64,000 bases of DNA from Gammaproteobacteria bacterium. GTDB lineage: Bacteria > Pseudomonadota > Gammaproteobacteria > Steroidobacterales > Steroidobacteraceae. The stretch is from assembly GCA_028870635.1 (NCBI GenBank), contig JAGWPE010000121.1, positions 1 through 64,000 of the forward strand, written 5' to 3'. The notes under the pieces are model-generated. The model had not been told where the DNA came from, searched no databases, and saw only the letters and a program-made list of their open reading frames with translations. Below are positions 7,751 to 16,380 of this stretch, one piece after another (the first letter of the stretch is position 1; each line of letters starts with the position of its first letter). The translations under genes were made by a program, and so were the position numbers.

Positions 7751-8647
7751 ATGGCGAACCCTCACGGACCTCCCGACGCACCCGCGGATGCGAAAGCGGT
7801 CCTGCGGCTCGGCCTCATCGGCAGCGGCATCCAGGCGTCCAAGGCTCCCGCGCTGCACGAGGCGGAAGCCGCCGCGCAGGGCATTCGCTGCGCGTATCAA
7901 CTCCTCGACCTCGATGCCCTGCAGGCCGGCGTCGAGCGCCTGCCGGACCTGCTCGCGGACGCCGAGCGGCGCGGATTCGCGGGACTCAACATCACCCATC
8001 CCTGCAAGCAGGCCGTCATCCCTCTGCTGCATGAGCTGAGCCCGCACGCGCAGGCCATCGGGGCCGTCAATACCATTCATTTCTACGGCGGCCGGCGCAC
8101 GGGCTACAACACGGATGCCTGGGGTTTCGAGGAGAGCTTCCGACACGACATGCAGGGCGCATCGCTGGCGGCCGTCGTCCAGGTGGGTGCAGGCGGTGCC
8201 GGAGCGGCCACGGCTTACGCCCTTCTCGAGCTCGGTGCCCGGGAGCTGCGGATCTTCGATGCCGATTCCGGCCGCGCGGAGGCTCTGGCGGCGAGTCTCT
8301 CGGAGTGTTTTCCGGACCGTGAGGTGCGCGCCTGGCGCAACCTCTGCGAGGCCGTTGCCGTTGGCACCGCCGACGGCATCGTCAACGCCACCCCGATGGG
8401 CATGGCCAAGCACCCCGGCTCCGCGGTGCCGGCCGAAATCCTGCATCGGGACTTGTGGGTCGCGGACATCGTCTACTTCCCGCGCGAGACGCAGCTGCTG
8501 AGCGCCGCGCGCGCAGCCGGGTGCAGGACGCTCGACGGCGGGGGAATGGCGGTCTATCAGGCTGTCCGCGCGTTCGAGATCTTCACCGGCCGGACTGCCG
8601 ACGCCGAGCGCATGCGGCGGCACTTCGAGCGCATCGCCGCCGGCTGA
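7751..8647 (+). CDS. Quinate/shikimate dehydrogenase, NAD-type (copy 1)
   Basis: This 298-residue AroE-superfamily enzyme would oxidise quinate to 3-dehydroquinate and/or shikimate to 3-dehydroshikimate. The catalytic Lys86 (NITHPCKQ) and Asp122 (YNTDAW) are present. The Rossmann motif GAGGAGA is followed by Asp170 at the end of beta-2 instead of the NRT of NADP-dependent AroE, predicting NAD use. GSGIQASKAPALHE resembles catabolic QsuD-type enzymes. I chose ATG 7751 because upstream GTG/ATG codons overlap or abut the operator. It is followed after 18 bp by the dehydroshikimate dehydratase gene and is closely similar to the second copy at 17589. Confidence 0.85.
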   Translation: MANPHGPPDAPADAKAVLRLGLIGSGIQASKAPALHEAEAAAQGIRCAYQLLDLDALQAGVERLPDLLADAERRGFAGLNITHPCKQAVIPLLHELSPHAQAIGAVNTIHFYGGRRTGYNTDAWGFEESFRHDMQGASLAAVVQVGAGGAGAATAYALLELGARELRIFDADSGRAEALAASLSECFPDREVRAWRNLCEAVAVGTADGIVNATPMGMAKHPGSAVPAEILHRDLWVADIVYFPRETQLLSAARAAGCRTLDGGGMAVYQAVRAFEIFTGRTADAERMRRHFERIAAG

Positions 8648-8665
8648 TCGAGCGGGAGCACCGCC

Positions 8666-10531
8666 ATGCTCACCTCCATTGCGACGGTATCGCTGAGCGG
8701 GACGCTGGAGGCAAAGCTGAGAGCCATCGCTCAGGCGCGCTTTCACGGCGCCGAGATCTTCGAGAATGACCTGCTCACGGCCCGCAGCACCGCGCGAGAG
8801 GTCGCGGCGCAGTTGCGCGATCTCGGTCTGACCTGCACCCTCTTTCAGCCGTTTCGGGATTTCGAGGGCATGCCGGACGACCTCAGGGTGCGGACCTTCG
8901 ACCGCCTCGAGAGGAAGTTCGACCTGATGCAGGAGCTGGGGGCCGGGTTGCTGCTCGTCTGCTCGAGCGTCTCACCGGCATCGAGCGGGGACAGAAGCCG
9001 GATAGTGACTGATTTCCGCGAGCTCGCGGAGCGCGCGGCCAGGCGCGGCCTGCGGGTCGGCTACGAGGCGCTGGCATGGGGTCGCCATGTGTTCGATCAT
9101 CGCGATGCGTGGTCGGTGGTCAAGGAAGTCGGCCATCCGGCCCTGGGGCTGATCCTCGACAGCTTCCATTCCCTGGCGCGCTCCATACCCATCGAGAGCC
9201 TGCGGGAGATCGATCCGGCGCGCATCTTCATCGTGCAGCTCGCCGATGCTCCCATCGTGCAGATGGACTATCTCTCCTGGAGCCGCCACTTCCGCAACAT
9301 GCCGGGCCAGGGTGAGCTGCCGCTGGTGGACTTCCTCGCCACCCTGCTCGAGATCGGATACGGCGGGCCGCTGTCGCTCGAGATCTTCAACGATCAGTTT
9401 CGCGCAACGTCGTCATCGACCGTGGCGCTCGATGGCCACCGCTCGCTCACCTTCCTCTTCGATCAGGCCGTCCGCCGGCTGGCGCCGCGCTTCTTGCCCG
9501 AGCTGCCGCCACGCGCCACGCCGGGCGGCTTCGAATTCGTCGAGTTCGCCGCCAACGAGGAGGAATCCGGTCAACTCGAATCCATGTTCACTGCCCTCGG
9601 CTTCAGCCGAGTGGGCCGGCACAGGTCGAAAAACGTCGCGCGCTGGCGGCAGAACCGCATCAATTTCGTGATCAACAGCGAGCCGGAAAGCTTTGCGCGG
9701 GCGTATGACGCCGTGCACGGCGCTTCCGTATGCGCCGTGGGCGTGAGCGTGCGCGACATACCCGGCGCGCTTCATCGCGCAGAGGGCCTGCAGATCCCGC
9801 GATTCTCGCAGCCCATCGGGCCGGGTGAGCTGGTGATGCCTTCCATTCAGGCGCTCGGCGGAAGTCTCCTTTACTTCATGCCCGCAGGCAGGGAAGACGA
9901 GATCTGGGACTGCGAGTTCCTCGCCGCAGGCGGCGGCGGTCCCGATGCCGGTCTCGAATCGATCGATCACATTGCCCAGACGATGCCGTACGAGGAAGTG
10001 TCCTCGTGGCTGCTCTACTACGTGTCCCTGTTCGAGCTCGCAAAGACGCCGGTCGCGGAGATCGCAGACCCCCTCGGGCTCGTTCAGACCCGCGCCCTCG
10101 AGTCGCCCGGCGGCGGCCTGCGCCTCGTGCTCAACGCCTCGACCGGATCGCGAACGCTCTCCGCGCGGTTCGTGCAGGGCTACCATGGGGCCGGATTGCA
10201 GCACATCGCGCTCGCCACCGGCGACATCATCGCCACGGCCAGGCGCCTGCGCTCTCTCGGGCTGCCGATCCTGCCCATCCCTCGCAATTACTACGACGAC
10301 CTGGCCGCTCGCTTCGCGCTCGAGCCGGCCCTGCTCGATGAGCTCGCGCAGCTCAATATCCTCTATGATCGCGACGCGGGCGGTGAATACTTCCAACTCG
10401 TCTCGCGGGCCTTCGCCAAGCGGTTCTTCTTCGAGATCGTCGAGCGCAGGGGCTATCGCGGCTATGGCGCCGCCAACGCTCCGATTCGCCTGGCGGCTCA
10501 GTCCCGATACCGCGACGACATCGAGCGCTGA
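8666..10531 (+). CDS. quiC: 3-dehydroshikimate dehydratase (QuiC-type, TIM barrel plus HPPD-like domain)
   Basis: This 621-residue enzyme would convert 3-dehydroshikimate to protocatechuate, the gateway from quinate/shikimate to aromatic catabolism. The N-terminal sugar-isomerase-like TIM barrel (1-280) has the four metal ligands Glu134, Asp165, Gln191 and Glu239, which coincide with those known for Pseudomonas QuiC1. The C-terminal half (about 290-590) is a two-repeat VOC domain like 4-hydroxyphenylpyruvate dioxygenase, as in QuiC1. It lies directly behind the quinate/shikimate dehydrogenase gene, giving two consecutive steps. No protocatechuate dioxygenase gene is in the window, so ring cleavage must be encoded elsewhere. 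Confidence 0.92.
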   Translation: MLTSIATVSLSGTLEAKLRAIAQARFHGAEIFENDLLTARSTAREVAAQLRDLGLTCTLFQPFRDFEGMPDDLRVRTFDRLERKFDLMQELGAGLLLVCSSVSPASSGDRSRIVTDFRELAERAARRGLRVGYEALAWGRHVFDHRDAWSVVKEVGHPALGLILDSFHSLARSIPIESLREIDPARIFIVQLADAPIVQMDYLSWSRHFRNMPGQGELPLVDFLATLLEIGYGGPLSLEIFNDQFRATSSSTVALDGHRSLTFLFDQAVRRLAPRFLPELPPRATPGGFEFVEFAANEEESGQLESMFTALGFSRVGRHRSKNVARWRQNRINFVINSEPESFARAYDAVHGASVCAVGVSVRDIPGALHRAEGLQIPRFSQPIGPGELVMPSIQALGGSLLYFMPAGREDEIWDCEFLAAGGGGPDAGLESIDHIAQTMPYEEVSSWLLYYVSLFELAKTPVAEIADPLGLVQTRALESPGGGLRLVLNASTGSRTLSARFVQGYHGAGLQHIALATGDIIATARRLRSLGLPILPIPRNYYDDLAARFALEPALLDELAQLNILYDRDAGGEYFQLVSRAFAKRFFFEIVERRGYRGYGAANAPIRLAAQSRYRDDIER

Positions 10532-10539
10532 GCGCCCGC

Positions 10540-11682
10540 TCATCCGCCCGGCTTCGCGCCTGACAGCGCTCGATAGGCCACCCGGTCCGCCTGGTATGAG
10601 GAGATCCAGAGCCGGTTGTCCACGATGAGTCCCGTCGTCGCACCGTTGAAGGCCGGATTCGGCCCGCCATGCGCGAGTACGGTGTAATGCAGCGTATGCG
10701 GATCCAGCGCTGCCACGACATAGCCCCGATGGCAGAGCATCGGGTCGGCATGCCCGTTGATTATCTTGCGAACCCCGCCGCACGCCGGCTCATCGTAAGT
10801 CATTCCGGCGGCGATGAGCCTGCCCCCCTCCCAGTGAACGTTGTCCGGCATGAATCCCGGAGCGGTGGCCGCCCGAATGGGTCGGCGCGTATCCGACGCG
10901 GAATACATGTAGATCGCATGGAGGCCGAACGCCACGACGTAGAACCTCTTGCCGTCCGGCGCGGCCGTGAGTCCATTGTTTCCGGGTAACCCGGTGCCCG
11001 GCAGCAACCGAAAGCCTTCCGTTCCCGGGCGCCATGCGAATACAGCGCCCGTGGGCCTGCCCCGCATGAAATCGGCTTTGGTGGTGCCGGGCCGATTGAG
11101 CACCGTCGCGATGATCGTGCCGTCCGGATACGAGGAGACGGCATTCGCGGCATCGCCCGCCGGCATCAGCACACAACCCCGCCACCGCGGCACAGGCGCC
11201 CCACCGGCCATGGACACATCGAATATCTCGATGCTTTCACGTCCGCCGTGATTTGCGGCGTACAAGCGATAATGCCCGGAGCTCAAAGCACGCAGACTCA
11301 GGCCCTGAGTGTCGAGCTCACCACCCTCAGGCGAGCCCGGACAATCCGCCGCGCCCGCACGCCTGCCGGCGCCGCGCTCGCCTGGCGAGCCGAGGTACCA
11401 ACGCCGCAATGTCAACGCCCGGGTATCCAGGACCTGCAATCCGCCGCCCGGAACAAATGCGCTGACGATCACCCATCGCGTTCCCGGAATCCGCACCATG
11501 TCTTCCGGATGGTGCGCCCCGCAAACGAAGTGCAGCTCGCCGGCCGGACCGCAGCCGGCTGCGCCATTCGCACTCCCCGCCGGGCCCTGCGCCGCAGCCG
11601 CCGGCACTGGCGCCAGAAGCGCCAGCGCGGCGGCCAAGATCGTCGAGCCTACGGCCGCGCGGGCTGCCGCGCGGCGAATCAC
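10540..11682 (-). CDS. Exported SMP-30/strictosidine-synthase-like beta-propeller protein
   Basis: This 380-residue protein has an N-terminal signal peptide ending near AAAAQG. It then shows repeated propeller-type segments (for example NGLTAAPDGKRFYVV, PDNVHWEGGRLIAAG, TGLIVDNRLWISSYQADRVAY), typical of SMP-30/gluconolactonase/arylesterase-like six-blade propellers. Its GTG start overlaps the TonB-receptor stop by 4 nt (GTGA), so the two are translationally coupled. It could be a periplasmic lactonase or esterase acting on the imported ligand. The cysteines (CGPAGELHFVCG, ADCPG, RGCVLM, PACGG, LCHRG) suggest disulfides. The enzymatic role is inferred. Confidence 0.7.
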   Translation of the reverse strand: MIRRAAARAAVGSTILAAALALLAPVPAAAAQGPAGSANGAAGCGPAGELHFVCGAHHPEDMVRIPGTRWVIVSAFVPGGGLQVLDTRALTLRRWYLGSPGERGAGRRAGAADCPGSPEGGELDTQGLSLRALSSGHYRLYAANHGGRESIEIFDVSMAGGAPVPRWRGCVLMPAGDAANAVSSYPDGTIIATVLNRPGTTKADFMRGRPTGAVFAWRPGTEGFRLLPGTGLPGNNGLTAAPDGKRFYVVAFGLHAIYMYSASDTRRPIRAATAPGFMPDNVHWEGGRLIAAGMTYDEPACGGVRKIINGHADPMLCHRGYVVAALDPHTLHYTVLAHGGPNPAFNGATTGLIVDNRLWISSYQADRVAYRALSGAKPGG

Positions 11683-14600
11683 TGCAGACTCATGCGCACG
11701 CCGACGTAGTATGCCCGTCCGATCTGATCGAACACGGCGGGATCGCTTCCGGTCTGAGAGCTCGAAACGGCGACGATACCGTGATTGAGCAGGTTATTGA
11801 TGCCCCCGCGTACCTGCCAGCTGTCGTTGATGTCGTAGCTCGCGAACAGATCGTAGATGTCATACGGCGCCACGCCGAACCCGGGTGACTTCGGGCTGGT
11901 GACCGAGCTGACATCCTTCATCGCGTCTTGATACCGCCAGCGCAAGCCGGCGGTCGCGCCGCCCACGCTGTACGAGACGCTCGTGATCGCCTTCCACTTG
12001 GGATAGCTCGCATTCAGGGTGTTGGTCCCGGAATACTCGGTCCAGGGCGTTCCCGACAGGGTCTGCACTTCCTGGTTGTGGTTGTAGCCGATGCCGCTCG
12101 AGAGCGCGAGCATTCCCGGAACACGCAGTCCGTGAATGTCCGCCAGATCGAACGCCCAGTTGAACTGGAAGTCGATCCCGTCGGTCTTCAATCCGCCCAG
12201 GTTCTCGTAAGGCGTGCGGACCAGGACGAGCTGCCCCGTCGAGGGATCCCGGCTGATGAGCGCGCAGAACGGATTGGTCGGCGAGTAGCTCGGATTCGAG
12301 CCGTCGAGGTTGTAGCACTTGCTCAGCGTGGCCAGCCCCGGGACCACCGAGATCACGTTCTTGATCTCGATGTTGTAGTAGTCCACGGAAGCAGACAGCC
12401 GCCTGAGCATCGGGGAGTCCGAGTGGGATGTCCACACCAGCCCGAAATTGAAGGAATTGGCCTTCTCCGGGGTCAGCTTGAGATTGCCCTCGCTGAGCGC
12501 GCCGGTCGCAGTCGTCGGGAACTCGTACGAATTGATGACGGACGCCGGAACCCCCTGCGCCTCGCACAGTGCCGCGACCTGGGCGCCGCCTGCGCCCGTC
12601 CGGGCGGTCGAGCGCACATCGCACGGATCACCGAGGGAAGTCGGCGGTGTTCCGAAAGCGAGCTGGGACCCCGCGGCCGCCGCGTAGAGCTCGCCGATCG
12701 CCGGCGCGCGCACCGCCCGCTGGTAGCCGCCGCGGACGAGGAGGCTGTCCGCAGGCTGCCAACGGAGGTTTCCCGCGTACGTCGAGACGCCTCCCGAGGT
12801 ATCGTAATCCGAATAGCGGAAGGCGCCGCCGACGTCCAGACGTTTCACCGCCGGCAGGTCGCGCAGCAGCGGAACGTCCAACTGAGCCGCACCCTCCGAT
12901 ACCGAAATGGCGCCTCTGGCCGGAGCAGAGGCGATGACGGCCTCGATATTCTGCGCGGCGAGGTCGGCGTTCGGATGAAACGCATAGCTGTTGGTGCGGT
13001 GATCTCCCAGCAGCGCCATCTGGATGCGGCCGGCCGGCAACCCGGGAACGGAGCCCTGGAGGAGAATCTGCTCCTGGCCCTGGCTCAGCAGCTCCGAGCT
13101 GATCGCCGTAGTCGTCATGTATTGCTGGCATGCCGACGAGATGTTCTGACTGTTGGCCAGGCTGAACGGATCGAATCCTCCGGCGCAGATCGACGCTCCG
13201 CCGTCCGGCGCATTCAGCAGGGTCTGCACGCGGCTCTTCAGCACCGCGTTGTAGTTGGATTGAATGTGATCGGTGTTGCTCCAGCTGGCGTACGCGTCCC
13301 AGGTCCAGTCGCCGAACGGCAGGGCTCCCCGCAGGCCGCCCAGGTACTGATCGACGGTGTAGTGCTCGTCCCATGACTTCGTGGGCAGGCCCACATACCT
13401 GGCGTTCCAGGTGAATGGAGCGGTGGGATTGGGTCTGGACGCCAGCACCGTCGCGAGGTCCGCCGGGATGAACGGGTTGGTCACGGGAACCGTATCCGCG
13501 GCACCGAACTGAGTGAGGCTGCCGCCGCTGTCTGTAACGACGTGCCAGTCGGCGTAGAGCACCTGTCCATACGCCACGAGCCCCGGAGCGATCTTGAAGT
13601 CGAACTTGCTGAACAGGTTGTGCCGGTCGAGCGCGTTCTCCAGCTGCAGCTGAGGACCGACCGGCATGCGCACGTTGCCGCCGATGACCCCGTACCACCA
13701 CCCGTTGCTGTAGGCCATCGGCCCCCTGTAGTTCTTCGCCCCGGTCTCCGTGAACAGCGTGCCGTCGTTGTTGAAGCCCAGCGGGACGGAGTTACTGACC
13801 GCAGAAGTCACTCCGTAACCCTGAAAGAGAGCGTTGACCACGGCCGGGTTCGGCAGGTTGTTCCCCGCCGGCACATACGTGCCCTGGCCTATGTACGATG
13901 ACGGAACCTGATAGTCGTAGAAGCCGCGCTTGCAGCCGCAGAGTGGCGGGTTGTACGTGTACCCGATGGCCACCAGCACATTGCCTCTGCCGTCGTCGAA
14001 CTTCGTGCCGAAGGCGACCGACGCGTCAACCGTGCGGTAGTCGTTCTGGAACGAATTACCGTACTGCACGTCGGCGCGCACGCCCTGGAAGTGGCTGAGA
14101 GTCTTGAAATTGACCACACCCGACATCGCGTCGGAGCCGTACACCGCCGACGCACCGCCGGTGATGGTCTCCACGCTCGAGATGATCGAGCTCGGGATGA
14201 GATTGATGTCCACGTCTCCCGAGATATCGGCAACGGGCAGCCGGCGGCCGTCCAGCAGGACGAGGTTCCGGTTCGCTCCAAGGCCGTGCAGATTGATGGT
14301 GGCATGACCACCGGTGCCTTGCCCGCCCGTCGCCGAAGTTCCCGCCGGCGTGAAGTCCGGCAGCTGGTTCAAGGCGCTCTCGATGTCGACCTGGCCCGAC
14401 TGCCGGATCTGAGCCGCGCTCGTCACGACGATGGGGCTCGGCGATACCTGATTGGGCTCGCGCAGCAGCGTTCCGGTGACGACCACTTCCTGGAGGGACA
14501 GCGTGGGCGCCGCAGCGTCCTGCGCGCCTGCCGGCGGGTCGGAGGGCTGATTACTCTGCGCGCTGGGCTGCGGCGCATTGACGGCCGAGTCCTTCGGCCA

Positions 14601-14702
14601 GGCGGGCCGCGCCGCGATCACCAGCAGCGACACCGCGGATATCCCCGCCAGGTAGTGCGGCCACGCGGCAGTGGCCCGTGACCCGTTTTTTGCTCGAGAC
14701 AT
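11679..14702 (-). CDS. TonB-dependent outer-membrane receptor
   Basis: This 1007-residue receptor has an N-terminal signal region, a low-complexity Pro/Ser/Gln linker, a TonB-box-like segment (LSLQEVVVTG), a plug domain (PSPIVVTSAAQI through VYGSDAMSGVVNF, with LLDGRRLP) and a long beta-barrel ending in Val-Arg-Met-Ser-Leu-Gln. I took the second of two adjacent ATGs, which gives better spacing from AGGGGGG. It has its own promoter with an operator and is coupled to the SMP-30-like gene. Receptors of this style import bulky plant-derived or siderophore ligands. Its position in the quinate/shikimate island suggests an aromatic or alicyclic ester ligand, as inference. Confidence 0.92.
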   Translation of the reverse strand: MSRAKNGSRATAAWPHYLAGISAVSLLVIAARPAWPKDSAVNAPQPSAQSNQPSDPPAGAQDAAAPTLSLQEVVVTGTLLREPNQVSPSPIVVTSAAQIRQSGQVDIESALNQLPDFTPAGTSATGGQGTGGHATINLHGLGANRNLVLLDGRRLPVADISGDVDINLIPSSIISSVETITGGASAVYGSDAMSGVVNFKTLSHFQGVRADVQYGNSFQNDYRTVDASVAFGTKFDDGRGNVLVAIGYTYNPPLCGCKRGFYDYQVPSSYIGQGTYVPAGNNLPNPAVVNALFQGYGVTSAVSNSVPLGFNNDGTLFTETGAKNYRGPMAYSNGWWYGVIGGNVRMPVGPQLQLENALDRHNLFSKFDFKIAPGLVAYGQVLYADWHVVTDSGGSLTQFGAADTVPVTNPFIPADLATVLASRPNPTAPFTWNARYVGLPTKSWDEHYTVDQYLGGLRGALPFGDWTWDAYASWSNTDHIQSNYNAVLKSRVQTLLNAPDGGASICAGGFDPFSLANSQNISSACQQYMTTTAISSELLSQGQEQILLQGSVPGLPAGRIQMALLGDHRTNSYAFHPNADLAAQNIEAVIASAPARGAISVSEGAAQLDVPLLRDLPAVKRLDVGGAFRYSDYDTSGGVSTYAGNLRWQPADSLLVRGGYQRAVRAPAIGELYAAAAGSQLAFGTPPTSLGDPCDVRSTARTGAGGAQVAALCEAQGVPASVINSYEFPTTATGALSEGNLKLTPEKANSFNFGLVWTSHSDSPMLRRLSASVDYYNIEIKNVISVVPGLATLSKCYNLDGSNPSYSPTNPFCALISRDPSTGQLVLVRTPYENLGGLKTDGIDFQFNWAFDLADIHGLRVPGMLALSSGIGYNHNQEVQTLSGTPWTEYSGTNTLNASYPKWKAITSVSYSVGGATAGLRWRYQDAMKDVSSVTSPKSPGFGVAPYDIYDLFASYDINDSWQVRGGINNLLNHGIVAVSSSQTGSDPAVFDQIGRAYYVGVRMSLQ

Positions 14703-14764
14703 CATCTCTCCCCCTACGCGCAAGTTGCATCGAGATCGGTAAAGCTCTGGTGCGTTTCGTCTCA

Positions 14765-14794
14765 AGAGTAGACGAACTAGATAGTTCAGGTCAA
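14765..14794 (-). promoter_or_regulatory. TonB-receptor promoter with operator palindrome, site 4
   Basis: On the minus strand TTGACC (14789-14794) and TACTCT (14765-14770) are 18 bp apart. The spacer contains the perfect inverted repeat GAACTA-GA-TAGTTC (14774-14787). This is the best copy of the island motif. Confidence 0.65.
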
Positions 14795-14840
14795 CGCAGC
14801 ACTCTCCTCGTGAGGCATCGGCCGAGTTGCGGGCGCTGCC

Positions 14841-16376
14841 TCAGCGGGCGGCGAACGTGAAGGCCGAAAGAGGCGCCCGGCCGAGCCAGACGCCCTGGAA
14901 GCCGGCGCGGTTGTCCGCCCACACGACGTAGAGATCGTTGGGCCCGAGCGCCAGATCCTGTATGTCATCGCCGAAGAGGCCCGCATTCCGATACGGATCG
15001 ACGGCAGGCGAGCGGGCATGGCTGATGCGCAGCGGCGTGCTGAAGGAATGCCCCCCGTCCTTCGACACCGCCGCCCAGATGTTATAACTGAAAGACTTCG
15101 GGTAGATCGCCCGCCAGGCCAAGGCGAGCGCGCCTGCGGCCGAGTACTGGAACGTCGGGCGCGTGAATGCGGCGGCGCCGGCAGTGGCCGCGGCGAGAAT
15201 GGGCGCGGACCAGGTTCTGCCGTAGTCCTCGGTGAGGATCACTTCGTAGCGCGGCCCGGAAGGATCGTACTCGAGCACCGCGTAGTGCCCCGCCTTGGAG
15301 GGGTCGGCGGCGAGCGCAGTGGGCCCGGGCGCATCGCGCTGCGGCCGGCCGAGCGCGCTCGCCGGCGCGAATGACATCGGCGGCAGCAGACGGTACTCAA
15401 AGTCGCGTCCCTGGCTGCGGCTCAACCCGAACACGCCGCAGGGACACGCCGATCGCGCGCCGGGCGCGCTCGCTGCCACGTAGATGACGGCGAGAGCGCC
15501 GTGGCCGGCGGCCATGCCGATTCCACGGCTGAGCTGCGGGTATTGCGGGGAATCCCACGGGTAGATCGTGCCGAACGAGTGCCCTCCATCCGTCGAAGCC
15601 GTGACGTACGCCTGCCAGCGGAACTTCCCCGGCGGGGCGCCGACCCTCGTGAGTCCACCGCCGGCCTGGCCGTAGATCGTTCCGGTCGAATCGTCGATGA
15701 AGAGGAAGGGTCTGTCCCAGGGCGAGGCGCGGCCATGCCCGGAAAGCGGCTGCACGCCGCGGGCGAAACGGCCGAGCTGATAGTCGCTGATGATGGATAC
15801 CGGCTTGCTCCAGGTCCTGCCCTTGTCGGTCGAGATGACGAGCGCGGATTCGCCGAGGAAGCCTCCCGAAGTTTCCCGCGGCTCGCATCCGGCGAGGAAC
15901 TCCCCCCGTTGCGTGACAGCGACGAACGCATCCGGACATCGGGTGAATCGCCCGCTCAGAATGGGCAGGTTGTCCAGCTTCCAGGTGACACCGCCGTTCC
16001 GAGTGACGGCGATACGGGTCACCGTCGAATACGGCGCGGCGTGGAATGCGTCCGTGCCGTTCTCATGCAGCGGCTCACCCCCCAACTCCTGCACGTTGGC
16101 CATCGCCACGACGACGATGTTCTTCGGATCGGTGGGATTGACGGCGATCATCGGCTCGCCGCCGCCGCGCATCGAATCACCGATGAGCAGGTATTCCTCG
16201 GTCTTCCAATGGGGCACCACCGCCGCGAACTCTGCCGGAGTCGGCGGACTTATCAGCGGTTGCGCCTGGGCGAGAGCGCCCGCCGGACCGGCCAGAGCCG
16301 AAACGGCCAAACCCGAAACGGCCAGACCCGAAACGGCCAGGGCCGCAATCGCGCAGATTCCGGGTATCCGATTCAT
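14841..16376 (-). CDS. Exported BNR/Asp-box repeat protein (sialidase-like propeller)
   Basis: This 511-residue secreted protein has at least five Asp-box motifs of the S/T-x-D-x-G-x-T/S-W/F type (TRNGGVTW, STDKGRTW, STDGGHSF, TEDYGRTW, SKDGGHSF), which mark a BNR beta-propeller. I chose the ATG at 16376, which begins a clear signal peptide; the frame is open further upstream but that part overlaps the hydrolase gene. Four bases separate it from the upstream hydrolase stop, so the two form an operon. The sialidase catalytic set (Arg triad, RIP motif) is not evident, so true sialidase activity is doubtful. A glycan- or ester-binding role is possible. Confidence 0.75.
   Translation of the reverse strand: MNRIPGICAIAALAVSGLAVSGLAVSALAGPAGALAQAQPLISPPTPAEFAAVVPHWKTEEYLLIGDSMRGGGEPMIAVNPTDPKNIVVVAMANVQELGGEPLHENGTDAFHAAPYSTVTRIAVTRNGGVTWKLDNLPILSGRFTRCPDAFVAVTQRGEFLAGCEPRETSGGFLGESALVISTDKGRTWSKPVSIISDYQLGRFARGVQPLSGHGRASPWDRPFLFIDDSTGTIYGQAGGGLTRVGAPPGKFRWQAYVTASTDGGHSFGTIYPWDSPQYPQLSRGIGMAAGHGALAVIYVAASAPGARSACPCGVFGLSRSQGRDFEYRLLPPMSFAPASALGRPQRDAPGPTALAADPSKAGHYAVLEYDPSGPRYEVILTEDYGRTWSAPILAAATAGAAAFTRPTFQYSAAGALALAWRAIYPKSFSYNIWAAVSKDGGHSFSTPLRISHARSPAVDPYRNAGLFGDDIQDLALGPNDLYVVWADNRAGFQGVWLGRAPLSAFTFAAR
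16291..16344. repeat. 15-bp tandem repeat inside a signal-peptide coding region
   Basis: Three units of 15 bp (GCCAGAGCCGAAACG, then copies with 1-2 changes) plus a partial fourth encode AVSGL-AVSGL-AVSAL in the hydrophobic core of the BNR-protein signal peptide. The unit length is a multiple of three, so copy-number changes would keep frame and only alter h-region length. Confidence 0.85.
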
Positions 16377-16380
16377 GGCA

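Noticed and set aside
11928-13376. Long plus-strand open frame opposite the TonB-receptor gene
   Set aside because: High GC produces many long antisense frames. This one lacks any motif, and the minus-strand protein is clearly a receptor.
14841-16376. Functional exo-sialidase
   Set aside because: Asp-boxes are present, but the catalytic RIP motif and arginine triad are not evident, so only a BNR propeller is claimed.
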